A DNA stretch of 53,054 nucleotides, taken from Syntrophomonadaceae bacterium. Lineage in GTDB: Bacteria; Bacillota; Syntrophomonadia; Syntrophomonadales; Syntrophothermaceae. A program made the position numbers and the translations under genes. The notes beneath the pieces were generated by a model. It worked only from the letters and a program-made list of their open reading frames with translations, had not been told where the DNA came from and did not search any database. Position 1 is the stretch's first letter. Each line of letters begins with the position of its first letter. Of the stretch, positions 43,307 through 52,268 are shown piece by piece. The stretch is from assembly GCA_012719535.1 (NCBI GenBank), contig JAAYAC010000086.1, positions 1-53,054 of the forward strand, written 5' to 3'.

Positions 43307-44119
43307 ATGACGGCATGGACGTGGTGCCAGCGCAAGGGAATTTCGTTCATAACCCTTCCCGGTTGGGAGGAACAGGGGGTTAAGGTGGCCGTTTCCGGCC
43401 GGATGGGAGGCTGCAGTACCGGGGAGTTTTCTTCCCTTAACCTGGCCCTTCACGTAGGGGACAAGACGGCCGCAGTCTTCGAGAACCGGCGACGGTGGGC
43501 GGAAGCTCTGGAGGTTGAACTGGCCAGGATGGTTTGTGCGTGCCAGGTTCACAGCGCGAATGTTAGAGTGGTGGACGAGAACGATCGGGGGAGGGGAGTA
43601 TTTGATTATCCGTCAGGGTTGCCTGATACGGATGCTATGGTAACGAGCCGGCCGGAGATATTCCTGGTTACCTTCTATGCCGACTGCATCCCGGTTTTGC
43701 TCTTTGACGCAAAGAAAAGGGTAATAGGTATGGCTCACAGTGGGTGGAAGGGAACTGTGGCCAGGATTGCAGAACGCACTGTACGCTGCATGATGTCCTG
43801 TTTCGGCTGTGAACCGGCTGATATCCTGGCTTTCATAGGTCCGGGGATTGGCCGGTGCTGCTACGAGATTGGCGGTGACCTGGCCCGAGCTGCCCGGCGG
43901 AAGTTTCCCGGCCAGGTTCTTGTTGACCATGACGAAAGGTTTTACTGGGATCTTCCCGGCACCAACCGGTTTATCCTGGAACAGGCAGGTTTGCTTGCCC
44001 CGCATATCACTACCTGCGAACTCTGCACGGCCTGTAACCAGGATCTGCTCTTTTCCTACCGGGGTTCGCGGGGGAAAACCGGGCGCATGGCAGTTGTGTT
44101 AGGAATGGTACAGGGGTGA
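43307..44119 (+). CDS. pgeF: PgeF family protein (YlmD/YfiH, LACC1-like)
   Basis: Multi-copper-oxidase-like family member whose tested relatives act on purine nucleosides and, in E. coli, edit peptidoglycan precursors. The 270-residue protein has QVHSANV, TFYADCIPVLL and AHSGWKGT, the zinc-site His-Cys-His set, and a C-terminal CTACN. Usually next to yggS/sepF in Firmicutes; here a two-component pair and an HlyD-like gene stand between. Substrate cannot be settled from sequence. Confidence 0.85.
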   Translation: MTAWTWCQRKGISFITLPGWEEQGVKVAVSGRMGGCSTGEFSSLNLALHVGDKTAAVFENRRRWAEALEVELARMVCACQVHSANVRVVDENDRGRGVFDYPSGLPDTDAMVTSRPEIFLVTFYADCIPVLLFDAKKRVIGMAHSGWKGTVARIAERTVRCMMSCFGCEPADILAFIGPGIGRCCYEIGGDLARAARRKFPGQVLVDHDERFYWDLPGTNRFILEQAGLLAPHITTCELCTACNQDLLFSYRGSRGKTGRMAVVLGMVQG

Positions 44120-44124
44120 TAGCT

Positions 44125-44835
44125 TTGAACAATGCACATATCCTGGTGGTGGACGACGAAATTCATATTGTCGAACTGGTAAAATTCAATCTGGAAAAGG
44201 AGGGCTTCCAGGTATCGGTGGCCTATGACGGCTTGAGTGCGCTTAAAATGGTTAAGGAAGCCCGCCCCGACCTGGTAATTCTCGACATAATGTTGCCCAA
44301 CCTGGATGGATTGGAGGTCTGCCGGAGGCTGAAGCAGGATGGCGAGTTCAGCAATATTCCTATAATAATGTTGACTGCCAAAGGTGAAGAGATAGACACT
44401 GTTCTAGGGCTGGAGATGGGCGCAGATGACTACATCAAAAAGCCTTTCAGTCCCCGGGAAATGGTGGCCAGGGTCAAGGCCAGGTTGAGGGCCAGGTGGA
44501 TTCTCGAAGGAGAGAAAGCTTTAGGGCGGAAAACTCTGGTGTTTAAAGACTTGATCGTGATCCCGGACAAGCACGAGGCCTTTATCGGGGACCGCAAATT
44601 GGATCTGACTCCCAAGGAATTCGAACTGCTGAGATTGCTGGCCGCGAGCCAGGGAAAGGTATTTACCCGCGAGTTGCTCCTGGAAAAAGTCTGGGGATAT
44701 GAGTTTACCGGAGACACCCGGACGGTGGATGTGCATATCAGGCACCTTCGCCAGAAGATGGGTGAAAACTCCAGTTCCCCCCAGTATATTGAAACGGTCC
44801 GGGGGGTAGGGTACAAGTTCCGGGAAAAGAGTTGA
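44125..44835 (+). CDS. OmpR/PhoB-family response regulator
   Basis: DNA-binding regulator with an N-terminal receiver (DDE at 10-12, phosphorylation site Asp54 in VILDIML, MLTAKGE, GADDYIKKPF) and a C-terminal winged helix ending in VRGVGYKF. About 236 residues, close to PhoP/PhoB. TTG 44125 has AGGGGTG at good distance; GTG 44116 is in frame and would overlap pgeF. Paired with the kinase 146 bases downstream. Target genes unknown. Confidence 0.9.
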   Translation: MNNAHILVVDDEIHIVELVKFNLEKEGFQVSVAYDGLSALKMVKEARPDLVILDIMLPNLDGLEVCRRLKQDGEFSNIPIIMLTAKGEEIDTVLGLEMGADDYIKKPFSPREMVARVKARLRARWILEGEKALGRKTLVFKDLIVIPDKHEAFIGDRKLDLTPKEFELLRLLAASQGKVFTRELLLEKVWGYEFTGDTRTVDVHIRHLRQKMGENSSSPQYIETVRGVGYKFREKS

Positions 44836-44981
44836 CGATGACGGCTTAATAAAATTTATCCAGGGAATATACTGGGCGAGCACAAGAACGCAAGTTCTAG
44901 AAAAAGACTTGATAGTGGTGGCGGGTAACGCTGGCACCGGGTAACGTAAAAGCTAAGTCCTAATGCCGAGGTGGAGTGAAG

Positions 44982-46031
44982 GTGTGGAACGACGGGGGTA
45001 TAGATAAGAATAAGATGGAGGCCATCCTGGCCAGCATGGTGGACGGGGTAATGGCTGTTGACATGGAACGGAAAATAATCCTGGCTAACAAGGCGGCGGA
45101 AAATATCTTCCACACGACTCCTGGGGGCCTGGTGGGCAGGGTTTTCGCCGACCTCGTGGAATCGCGGGAAATAAACTATATGTTGCAGGAGGTGTTGGAT
45201 ACCGGTAGGGAAATATTTACCGAAACGCGTTTGTCGTGCTACAGCTTATCGGTGTTCAGGCTACACATCGTGGCCGTATTCGGGACAAAGCAGGATATCC
45301 AGGGAGCTGTGCTGGCTTTTCATGATATAACCGATGCCCGTAAGTTTGACCAGATGAGATCCGAGTTTGTGGCTAATGTGTCCCACGAACTGCGGACCCC
45401 TCTTACTGCCATCAAGGGCTTTGTTGAAACCTTGCTGGATGGTGCGCTGGAAGACAAACTGCTTTGCCGGCGTTTCCTCACCATCATTGACGGTGAGACT
45501 AACCGGCTTACTCGGCTTATCGATGATCTCTTGAGTCTTTCCGCTATAGAGTCCAAAGAAAGAAGGCTGACGCTGAAGCCCATCCATATGCCGAATGCTA
45601 TCCTCCAGGTTGTCAATATTCTGGGTCCGCAGGCAGCGGAAAAATCTTTGCGAATGGAAATGATCACCCAGCCCGGTTTACCGCCGGTAAATGCGGACGA
45701 AGACCTGGTCGGCCAGGTGCTAATAAACCTCATTGATAATGCCATCAAGTACACCCCGGATGGAGGCAGGGTAATAGTTAGGGTTAAAAGACAAGGAGAC
45801 CGGATCATCACGTCGGTAACCGATACGGGGCCGGGGATACCCGAAGAAAGTCTGCCAAGGCTTTTCGAACGCTTTTACCGTGTAGATAAGGCGCGTTCGC
45901 GGGAATTAGGGGGGACCGGTCTTGGGTTGGCTATTGTCAAGCATATTGTTGAATCGCACGGGGGAGAGGTTTTTGTGGAGAGTACGCTGGGTAAGGGGTC
46001 TACCTTCGGTTTCAGTTTGTGGGTGGCCTAG
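44982..46031 (+). CDS. PAS-containing sensor histidine kinase (PhoR-like, soluble)
   Basis: A 349-residue kinase with a PAS domain (about 12-125, ILASMVDGVMAVDMERKIILANKAA), dimerisation domain with phospho-acceptor His135 in ANVSHELRTPL, and ATPase domain (NLIDNAIKYTP, DTGPGIPEESLPRLFERFYRVD, GGTGLGLAIVKHI). No transmembrane helix or extracellular sensor is visible, unlike typical PhoR. GTG 44982 follows GAGGTGGAG; GTG 44976 is also in frame. CGGGTAACG is repeated 16 bases apart just upstream (44922, 44938). Confidence 0.9.
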   Translation: MWNDGGIDKNKMEAILASMVDGVMAVDMERKIILANKAAENIFHTTPGGLVGRVFADLVESREINYMLQEVLDTGREIFTETRLSCYSLSVFRLHIVAVFGTKQDIQGAVLAFHDITDARKFDQMRSEFVANVSHELRTPLTAIKGFVETLLDGALEDKLLCRRFLTIIDGETNRLTRLIDDLLSLSAIESKERRLTLKPIHMPNAILQVVNILGPQAAEKSLRMEMITQPGLPPVNADEDLVGQVLINLIDNAIKYTPDGGRVIVRVKRQGDRIITSVTDTGPGIPEESLPRLFERFYRVDKARSRELGGTGLGLAIVKHIVESHGGEVFVESTLGKGSTFGFSLWVA

Positions 46032-46139
46032 ATCGCCAGGTGCAACTCCATCGCCGACAGGCCAGGTGTACGTCAAGGTATGGTTGTAAAGCCCGGCCCC
46101 TCCTGATTGACCGGGGCGCCGGGTGGTTGGGGTGGTAAG

Positions 46140-47096
46140 GTGAACAGCCGGAGAGAACGTTTGGTAAAGGAAGCCAAAAAGAAAGGCGTGGCCCGGCTGA
46201 TGGTAGTTCTGGCCCTGGGTAGTGTGGGGCTCCTTGGCTGGTGGTTCGCTTGGCGGGGCCTGACCAGCAAGGTCACCAACCTGATGGTGGAGGTGCAAGG
46301 TGTCCGCCAGGGATACCTGGAGGACCAGGTCAAGGCTAGAGCTGTGGTCCTACGGGAGGAGACCCTGGTACCGGCTCCCGGCGCAGGTCGGTTTGAAAAC
46401 CTCACCCGGGAGGGGGAAAGGGTCCGCAAAGGGGCCGTGCTTGGCTACTTTTACCCGGAGCAGGGAGAAGAGTACCAGGTTATGAGGGCTCCCGTTTCCG
46501 GGGTCGTATCCTACCGGCCGGATGGACTGGAGGATGCACTCGCCGCATTCCAGCTGGATGAGCCGGATATGGAAGTGTTTTCTCTTCAGCCGGCCAGGAA
46601 AACGGGGATAAGCATGTCCTATCACCAGGGACAGCCCCTGTTCAAGGTGATAGACAACCTTAGCCCAACTGTCCTGCTGGCGACGTTTCCGGTACATACA
46701 GCAGGAAAACCGGTACATAAAGGGCAGACCCTGGTTGTTCGCTGGCAGGGTAAAAACTTGGGTACTGCTACGGTAACGGGCTTGGGCCGGGCACGTGACC
46801 GGGTCATCCTCCGGCTTGTTCTGGATAGTTTCTGTGATGACCTGATTTATCACCGGGTAATTGATGTCGACCTGGTTGCCCGACAGTACCACGGGGTGCT
46901 GATCCCCAGGGGGGCAATTACGGAGAAGAATGGGTGTACGGGGGTCTACTACCTGCGCAATGAAACGGTTCATTTCAAAGAGGTAAAGGTTGTTGCAACC
47001 AGGGGTGACCGGGCAGTCGTGGAAGGGATTAAGCCCGGTGATTACGTAGTGACTACTCCGGCTCTGGTAGATGAGGGGATGGTGACGGGAAAATGA
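46140..47096 (+). CDS. HlyD-like membrane-anchored protein
   Basis: A 318-residue protein with one N-terminal membrane helix (about 17-37, LMVVLALGSVGLLGWWF) and an external part with biotinyl-lipoyl-like / HlyD-type repeats (VLREETLVPAPGAGRFENLTREGERVRKGAVLGYFYP; VIPRGAI-like block). Such proteins occur before yggS-sepF in Clostridia; no ABC transporter partner is nearby, so efflux is doubtful. GTG 46140 follows GGGGTGG. The stop overlaps yggS (ATGA). Confidence 0.75.
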   Translation: MNSRRERLVKEAKKKGVARLMVVLALGSVGLLGWWFAWRGLTSKVTNLMVEVQGVRQGYLEDQVKARAVVLREETLVPAPGAGRFENLTREGERVRKGAVLGYFYPEQGEEYQVMRAPVSGVVSYRPDGLEDALAAFQLDEPDMEVFSLQPARKTGISMSYHQGQPLFKVIDNLSPTVLLATFPVHTAGKPVHKGQTLVVRWQGKNLGTATVTGLGRARDRVILRLVLDSFCDDLIYHRVIDVDLVARQYHGVLIPRGAITEKNGCTGVYYLRNETVHFKEVKVVATRGDRAVVEGIKPGDYVVTTPALVDEGMVTGK

Positions 47097-47803
47097 GCAA
47101 CGATTTACACAACGATATACGTGATCTAGCCTACGCCGTCCGGGAAGTGCGCGAGCGGATCCGGCAAGCAGCACGACGGGCGGGCCGGGATGAGAAAGAG
47201 ATAACCCTGGTGGCCGTCAGCAAATCGGTCGGCCAGGATAAGGTAGCTCAGGCCATCGCGTGCGGGGTTCGGCATTTCGGGGAAAATCGGGTTCAGGAAT
47301 TTGTGCCCAAACAGGCCGTTTTCCCCCAGGTTAACTGGCATTTTATTGGCCACCTGCAGACCAACAAAGTCAAGGATATTATCGGTAAGGCTTATCTGAT
47401 CCACTCGCTGGACAGATGGAGGTTGGCGGAGTATATTGATGATAGGGCTAGGGGCCTGGAGGTCAGAGTCCCGGTGTTACTTCAGGTCAACGTATCCGGC
47501 GAAAAGTCAAAGTACGGGCTGGCTCCGGCCGAGGTGATGTCTTTTCTGGAAGCTGCCCAGGACCTGGGCCACCTTAGCATTCAGGGTTTAATGACTATGG
47601 CGCCCGAAGTGGATGACCCGGAAGAAACCAGAACAGTATTCAAGGATCTGCACCGAATTTTCGAAAGTATAAAACAGAAAAATTTTAGCAACACCAAGAT
47701 GCAGTACCTTTCTATGGGAATGACCCAGGATTTTGAAGTGGCCATTGAAGAAGGGGCTAACCTGGTCAGGGTAGGAAGGGCCATTTTTGGTTCGAGAAGA
47801 TAG
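47093..47803 (+). CDS. yggS: Pyridoxal-phosphate homeostasis protein (YggS/PLPBP)
   Basis: Binds pyridoxal 5'-phosphate and balances vitamin B6 and amino-acid pools; no enzyme activity known. The 236-residue single-domain barrel has the cofactor lysine Lys44 in LVAVSKSVG, FGENRVQE, WHFIGHLQTNK and the C-terminal LSMGMTQDFEVAIEEGANLVRVG. Four-base overlap with the upstream gene and sepF directly after are the conserved order. Confidence 0.95.
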   Translation: MSNDLHNDIRDLAYAVREVRERIRQAARRAGRDEKEITLVAVSKSVGQDKVAQAIACGVRHFGENRVQEFVPKQAVFPQVNWHFIGHLQTNKVKDIIGKAYLIHSLDRWRLAEYIDDRARGLEVRVPVLLQVNVSGEKSKYGLAPAEVMSFLEAAQDLGHLSIQGLMTMAPEVDDPEETRTVFKDLHRIFESIKQKNFSNTKMQYLSMGMTQDFEVAIEEGANLVRVGRAIFGSRR

Positions 47804-47816
47804 GAGGTTGTTACAG

Positions 47817-48257
47817 TTGGGTTTGGTTGACAAGTTCTGGCGCTTTTTCGGGGTTGAGACCGAGGTCGAGGAAGAATATCTTGAGATGCCCCTGGAACCG
47901 GAGGAGAGAAAAGCGGAGCGCAGGAACAACCTGGTTAGTATTCACACCGCCAAGACAATAAAGGTGGTGGTGAGCGAGCCTTCCAGTTTCGAAGAAGCCC
48001 AGGCCGTAGCCGACAACCTGAAAAACCGGCGGCAGGTGGTAATCAACCTGGAACACACGCCTCCCGAGGCACGTCAACGGATTATAGACTTCATAAGCGG
48101 CACCACCTATGCTCTGGACGGCCACACCCAGAAGCTCGGGGACCATATCTTTCTGTTCGCTCCCAGTAATGTGGAAATATCCAAGGATCCCCGTCCACTG
48201 GTCCGCAGTTCGTACATATTTACCCGTCCTGGTCCCTTCGGAGGACACGAAGTATGA
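47817..48257 (+). CDS. sepF: Cell division protein SepF
   Basis: FtsZ-associated membrane-binding protein that shapes the division septum. The 146-residue protein has an N-terminal amphipathic helix (MGLVDKFWRFFG), an acidic linker and the SepF core (KVVVSEPSSFEEAQAVADNLKNRR, VINLEHTPPEARQRIIDFISG). TTG 47817 lies nine bases after AGGAGG and restores the membrane helix as N-terminus. Overlaps proC by four bases. Confidence 0.95.
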   Translation: MGLVDKFWRFFGVETEVEEEYLEMPLEPEERKAERRNNLVSIHTAKTIKVVVSEPSSFEEAQAVADNLKNRRQVVINLEHTPPEARQRIIDFISGTTYALDGHTQKLGDHIFLFAPSNVEISKDPRPLVRSSYIFTRPGPFGGHEV

Positions 48258-49072
48258 ACCCCCGCCAGACCCTGGGAGTGATCGGTTGCGGGAAAATGGC
48301 CTTTGCTCTGCTGGCGGGGCTGGTGAAGAGCGACCACGGCTACAAGCAAGTAATAGCCTTTGATGTGGACGATTCCCGGACCACCCTTATGGCTCGGGAA
48401 TTGTCCGTTCAACCTGTTCAGTCCAATCGCGAGGTGGTCAAACAGGCGGATGTGGTGCTCCTGGCGGTCAAACCAAACCAGGTGGCCTCCGTACTGGATG
48501 AGATCCGGGACGATTTTGCTGAGAGCAAGTTAGTTGTCTCGATAGCCGCAGGTATCACGACCCAGTTTATTGAAGCCCGACTGAAAAAGAACTTGCCAGT
48601 CCTGCGGGTCATGCCCAATACCCCCTGTCTGGTGGGGGAGGGGGCTATAGCCGTGTCCCCGGGACGTTTCGCCACCAGCGAGCACCTTGAAGTGGGAAGC
48701 AGGATGTTTGCTGCCGTTGGCAAGGCGGTGGTTGTGCCCGAATCCTACCTGGATGCGGTAACGGCAGTATCGGGTAGCGGTCCCGCGTATGTCTACCTGG
48801 TAGCGGAAGCTGTGACCGATGCCGGGGTGGAAATTGGATTGCCCCGGGACCTGGCGCGCAGCCTGGTTATCCAAACGATAAGAGGCAGTATAGCCATGTT
48901 GGAAGCCACGGGAGAGCACCCGGCGGTGTTGAGGGAGCAGGTCACCTCGCCAGGTGGAACGACGATAGCCGGCCTGCGGCAACTGGAGGAAAACGGGTTG
49001 CGCGGGGCTTTTTTCAAGGCTATCCGCCGGGCTTACGAGCGTTCGCTCGAGATGGGGAAGGCGGGAAGCTGA
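48254..49072 (+). CDS. proC: Pyrroline-5-carboxylate reductase
   Basis: Last step of proline synthesis. The 272-residue protein has the nucleotide-binding start LGVIGCGKMAFALLAG, AVKPNQ, RVMPNTPCLVGEGA, VSGSGPAYVYL and the signature VTSPGGTTIAGLRQLEENGLR. Fully intact; ATG overlaps the sepF stop. Its presence in the sepF-yggT cluster is common in Firmicutes. Confidence 0.96.
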   Translation: MNPRQTLGVIGCGKMAFALLAGLVKSDHGYKQVIAFDVDDSRTTLMARELSVQPVQSNREVVKQADVVLLAVKPNQVASVLDEIRDDFAESKLVVSIAAGITTQFIEARLKKNLPVLRVMPNTPCLVGEGAIAVSPGRFATSEHLEVGSRMFAAVGKAVVVPESYLDAVTAVSGSGPAYVYLVAEAVTDAGVEIGLPRDLARSLVIQTIRGSIAMLEATGEHPAVLREQVTSPGGTTIAGLRQLEENGLRGAFFKAIRRAYERSLEMGKAGS

Positions 49073-49106
49073 TTTAGTGTAATGAACAAGAGGGGAGTCC
49101 GGTTTA

Positions 49107-49379
49107 GTGAGCGTATTCGGCGTGGCCCAGGTAGTAGATGTTGTGTTCCAGGTGCTGATTTACCTGGTTATTTTCCGCTGTATCCTTTCCTTTGTAAGGC
49201 ATGACCCTTACCATCCATTACTTAAGTTTGTCTATGATGTCACCGAACCGGTTATGGCGCCTTTCCGGCGACTACTGCCCGGTGTGGGCGGCGTGGACTT
49301 TTCACCGGTGGTTGTCATCCTGGTTATTGAACTGGTCAGAAAACTAGTGGTCGATATTATTAGAGGATTTGCGGGCTGA
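49107..49379 (+). CDS. YggT family membrane protein
   Basis: A 90-residue protein with two hydrophobic helices, the DPYHPLLKFVYDVTEPVMAPFRRLLP loop typical of YggT, and VDFSPVVVILVIELVR. Role unknown; linked to cell envelope and division by position. GTG 49107 follows GAGGGGAG. The S4-domain protein YlmH, often next, is absent. Confidence 0.88.
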   Translation: MSVFGVAQVVDVVFQVLIYLVIFRCILSFVRHDPYHPLLKFVYDVTEPVMAPFRRLLPGVGGVDFSPVVVILVIELVRKLVVDIIRGFAG

Positions 49380-49415
49380 TACAGCCCGTCATTTGTGATT
49401 TAAGGGGTTTAGAAA

Positions 49416-51362
49416 ATGGAGGTTAAAGAGCTGGAACTTCTGGCTCCGGCTGGAAAATGGGAAACACTTGAAGTGGCCGTGGAAAACGGAGCGGATGCGG
49501 TGTACCTGGGCGGCAAGAGGTTCAACATGCGCCTTCTCCGGCCTGATTTTAATTTCTTGGATGATGAAATACGGGACGCGGTAAGCTTCTGCCATGAGCA
49601 TGAAGTCCGGGTCTACGTAACCGTCAACAACCTGTATTTTGAGCCGGAGTTGGATGAGCTATCCGATTACCTGGCGTTTCTCGCGGAAGCCGGGGTCGAT
49701 GCGTTTATTGTACAGGATCTGGCCGTGGTTCAGCTTGTCAGGGAACTTGCTATCAATGTCCCCCTGCATGCCAGCGTCCAAATGGGAGTGGCCAACCTGG
49801 AAGCAGCCAGGCTGCTGGAGAAGCACGGGTTCTCCAGGGTAATACTATCCAAGAATGTCTCCCTGCAAGAGGTTGGCGAGATTCACGCGGGGACATCGCT
49901 GGGGCTAGAGTATTTTGTCCACGGGGATCTCTGCATTTCGCATGCCGGCCAGTGCTACATGAGCAGCTTCATCTTTGGCGAGAGTAGTAACCGTGGCCGG
50001 TGCCGCAAGCCTTGCCGGTGGCGGTACGAGATACGTCCTGCTGGCGAAAAATACCTGGGGAAACACTATTTCCTGGCCCACAAAGATCTCTGCCTGGCAG
50101 CCTACCTGGCCGAGCTGGTTGCTGCCGGGGTGACATCTTTCAAGGTGGAGGGAAGGATGAGGGAGCCGGAATACGTGGGTTTCTTGATAAGGCAGTACCG
50201 GCAGGCTCTGGATGAGGTACTGGCGGGAAACATGGAACGCAACTTTAGTGTTGAGCAGGAGCTTTCTCGCCGGCGGGTGAGGGACTACACCACTGGCAGT
50301 ATTTTTGGAGTGCCGGGGGAGGAATCGATTGGCTATTCGGGGGAAAGGGAGCCTCATTTCCCCACCAGGCCCATAAGGCTCAAGCCGCTTACCCCTGAAG
50401 ATTACCGGGACATGCCGGAAACCGGCCAAGTTAACCCGCCCCGGCTCAGTGTAAAAGTCGGGGGAATTTATGCTTTCCGCAGTGTGTTGGATAAAGGGAT
50501 TGACGCACTCATAATCGGGGGAGAAAGTTTCCGGGGGCAGGAAGAAAGCTGGACCCCGGGTGCGCTGGCTGAAGCGGTGGAGCTGGGCCGGGAAAACCAT
50601 GTAGCGGTAGTCATGGAAACCCCCCGGGTAATAGCGCAGAGGGACCTGTCCCGGGTGGGGGAATTACTGGCCAGGCCGGAAATGCGCGATTTGCACGCGG
50701 TAATGGTGAATGATCTCGGCTGCCTGCAGATGGCCAGAGAACTGGGACTCCCGGTCTGGGCGGGTTACGGCCTGAATACCAGCAACAGCCGGGCGGTAAG
50801 CCAGCTGGGGTATATGGGAGTAAGCCGGGTTACGGCGTCACTGGAGCTGAAGTTTGCTGAGCTCCAGAGTATGGCGGAGCGGGTTTCTCTAGGGCTGGAG
50901 GTGGTAGTGCACGGGCCTTTATGTGGTATTATCACCGATTACTGCCCCGTGCGCAGCACCTGCGGTTGGCCGGATGATACGCCTTGCCTGGCGGCCTGCG
51001 CAAACACTGAGTATTCTCTGCTGGACGAATACGGGCAAGAATACGCGCTGCGCACTGATGACCGGTGCCGGACCCATATCTATTACCCGCACGACCTCTG
51101 CCTGTTTACTTACCTGCCGGTTCTGGCGGAGACAGGTGTTACCAGTGTGAGGGTGGAAGGGCAGCATTACCGCCCAGAGGTGCTTGCCCGGGTGGTCGAC
51201 CTGTACCAGAGTGCTTTACAGCAGTTGCGCAAGGGCCGCTGGGATGTTAAGAGGGACTACTTGGAGCTGCTGAAGATCTTCCCCGGCGGATTGACCCGTT
51301 ACCCTTTGCTGCGCGGAGAAAAGCTCGATCAAGGGATTATGATACGGGGGGAGTGCCAATGA
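49416..51362 (+). CDS. U32 family peptidase-like protein (RlhA/YdcP-type RNA hydroxylation)
   Basis: A 648-residue two-part protein. The N-terminal U32 domain has LLAPAGKWETLEVAVENGADAVYLGG and the cysteine block GDLCISHAGQCYMSSF / NRGRCRKPC; the C-terminal half repeats a degenerate version (VHGPLCGIITDYCPVRSTCG, CLAAC). E. coli YdcP (RlhA), of like size, is needed to hydroxylate 23S rRNA; shorter TrhP relatives act on tRNA. Protease activity is doubtful. Its stop overlaps the divIVA start. Confidence 0.85.
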   Translation: MEVKELELLAPAGKWETLEVAVENGADAVYLGGKRFNMRLLRPDFNFLDDEIRDAVSFCHEHEVRVYVTVNNLYFEPELDELSDYLAFLAEAGVDAFIVQDLAVVQLVRELAINVPLHASVQMGVANLEAARLLEKHGFSRVILSKNVSLQEVGEIHAGTSLGLEYFVHGDLCISHAGQCYMSSFIFGESSNRGRCRKPCRWRYEIRPAGEKYLGKHYFLAHKDLCLAAYLAELVAAGVTSFKVEGRMREPEYVGFLIRQYRQALDEVLAGNMERNFSVEQELSRRRVRDYTTGSIFGVPGEESIGYSGEREPHFPTRPIRLKPLTPEDYRDMPETGQVNPPRLSVKVGGIYAFRSVLDKGIDALIIGGESFRGQEESWTPGALAEAVELGRENHVAVVMETPRVIAQRDLSRVGELLARPEMRDLHAVMVNDLGCLQMARELGLPVWAGYGLNTSNSRAVSQLGYMGVSRVTASLELKFAELQSMAERVSLGLEVVVHGPLCGIITDYCPVRSTCGWPDDTPCLAACANTEYSLLDEYGQEYALRTDDRCRTHIYYPHDLCLFTYLPVLAETGVTSVRVEGQHYRPEVLARVVDLYQSALQQLRKGRWDVKRDYLELLKIFPGGLTRYPLLRGEKLDQGIMIRGECQ

Positions 51363-51892
51363 TGCTAACACCGGTAGAGGTGCGCAACCAGAAGTTTGAG
51401 AAGGGCTTCCGGGGGTACCGCGAACAGGAGGTAAACGGCTTCCTCTTCAAAGTGGCGGAAGAATACGAAGAACTTTACCGGGAAAATGTTGAGCTCAAGG
51501 AAAGATTACAGCGCCTGGAATTCGAGCTGGCCAAATACAGAAAAATGGAGGAGACCTTAAACCAAAGCCTGCTCCTGGCCCAGCAAACGGCGGAGGAGGT
51601 CAAGGCTAAAGCCGGCCAAGAGGCGGACTTGATGTTGCAGGAAGCCAAGAAAAGCATAGCTGAGATGTTTTCTATATACGAGGATATCCTTAAACGATTG
51701 CACGTGTTTAAGACCGAGATGAAGTCTTACCTGATGGCGCAGGTCGAACTAATCGATAACAATGAAAAGAGGATTAACGACATCACCAACTTCTTTTACA
51801 GCCGGGACATGAAGGAGATTCTTGATAACCTGTCCCGGGTGGCCGGTAAAGACCGGGTCGCGAATGCCGGGGCGGGAAGCCGGGAAGGATAA
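51359..51892 (+). CDS. divIVA: DivIVA-family protein
   Basis: A 177-residue coiled-coil protein that marks cell poles and septa. The N-terminal DivIVA domain (MMLTPVEVRNQKFEKGFRGYREQEVNGFLFKVAEEYEELYREN) is followed by coiled coil to about 150. The key membrane-binding Phe/Arg loop (KGFRGY) is present. ATG 51359 sits six bases after GGGGGGAG and overlaps the U32 stop. The sepF-yggT-divIVA order is conserved. Confidence 0.93.
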   Translation: MMLTPVEVRNQKFEKGFRGYREQEVNGFLFKVAEEYEELYRENVELKERLQRLEFELAKYRKMEETLNQSLLLAQQTAEEVKAKAGQEADLMLQEAKKSIAEMFSIYEDILKRLHVFKTEMKSYLMAQVELIDNNEKRINDITNFFYSRDMKEILDNLSRVAGKDRVANAGAGSREG

Positions 51893-51968
51893 CGCCGGTG
51901 GTCTGGGCCCGGGTTTGGTAATTACGGTTGAAACGTGCAGCAGGCATTTACTCAAGGAGGCCGGTAAG

Positions 51969-52268
51969 TTGAACATCCTCGAGACCGACAGGGGGATCCG
52001 GTTGGAAGTCAGGGTGGTACCACGCTCATCCAGGGATGAAATTGCCGGGGAGATGCAAGGTGCGCTCAAGGTTAAACTTGCCGCTCCCCCGGTTGAAGGT
52101 GAGGCCAACAAGGCCTTAATTTCGTTTCTGGCCGACCTGGCGGGAGTCCCCCGCAAGAATGTTGCCGTTGTTCGGGGAGAGACTTCCAGGAATAAGCTGG
52201 TTGAAATCGCAGGGTTAACCAGGTCGGATTTCTTAAAAAGAATCGCTGCGGGGACGGCAGATGGGTAG
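51969..52268 (+). CDS. DUF167 (YggU family) protein
   Basis: A 99-residue protein of the DUF167/YggU family, function unknown. The motif VRVVPRSSRDEIAG and PPVEGEANKALISFLADL are clear. The open frame runs back to 51822, but TTG 51969 follows AAGGAGG and yields the normal length. It overlaps nth by eight bases. Confidence 0.88.
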   Translation: MNILETDRGIRLEVRVVPRSSRDEIAGEMQGALKVKLAAPPVEGEANKALISFLADLAGVPRKNVAVVRGETSRNKLVEIAGLTRSDFLKRIAAGTADG

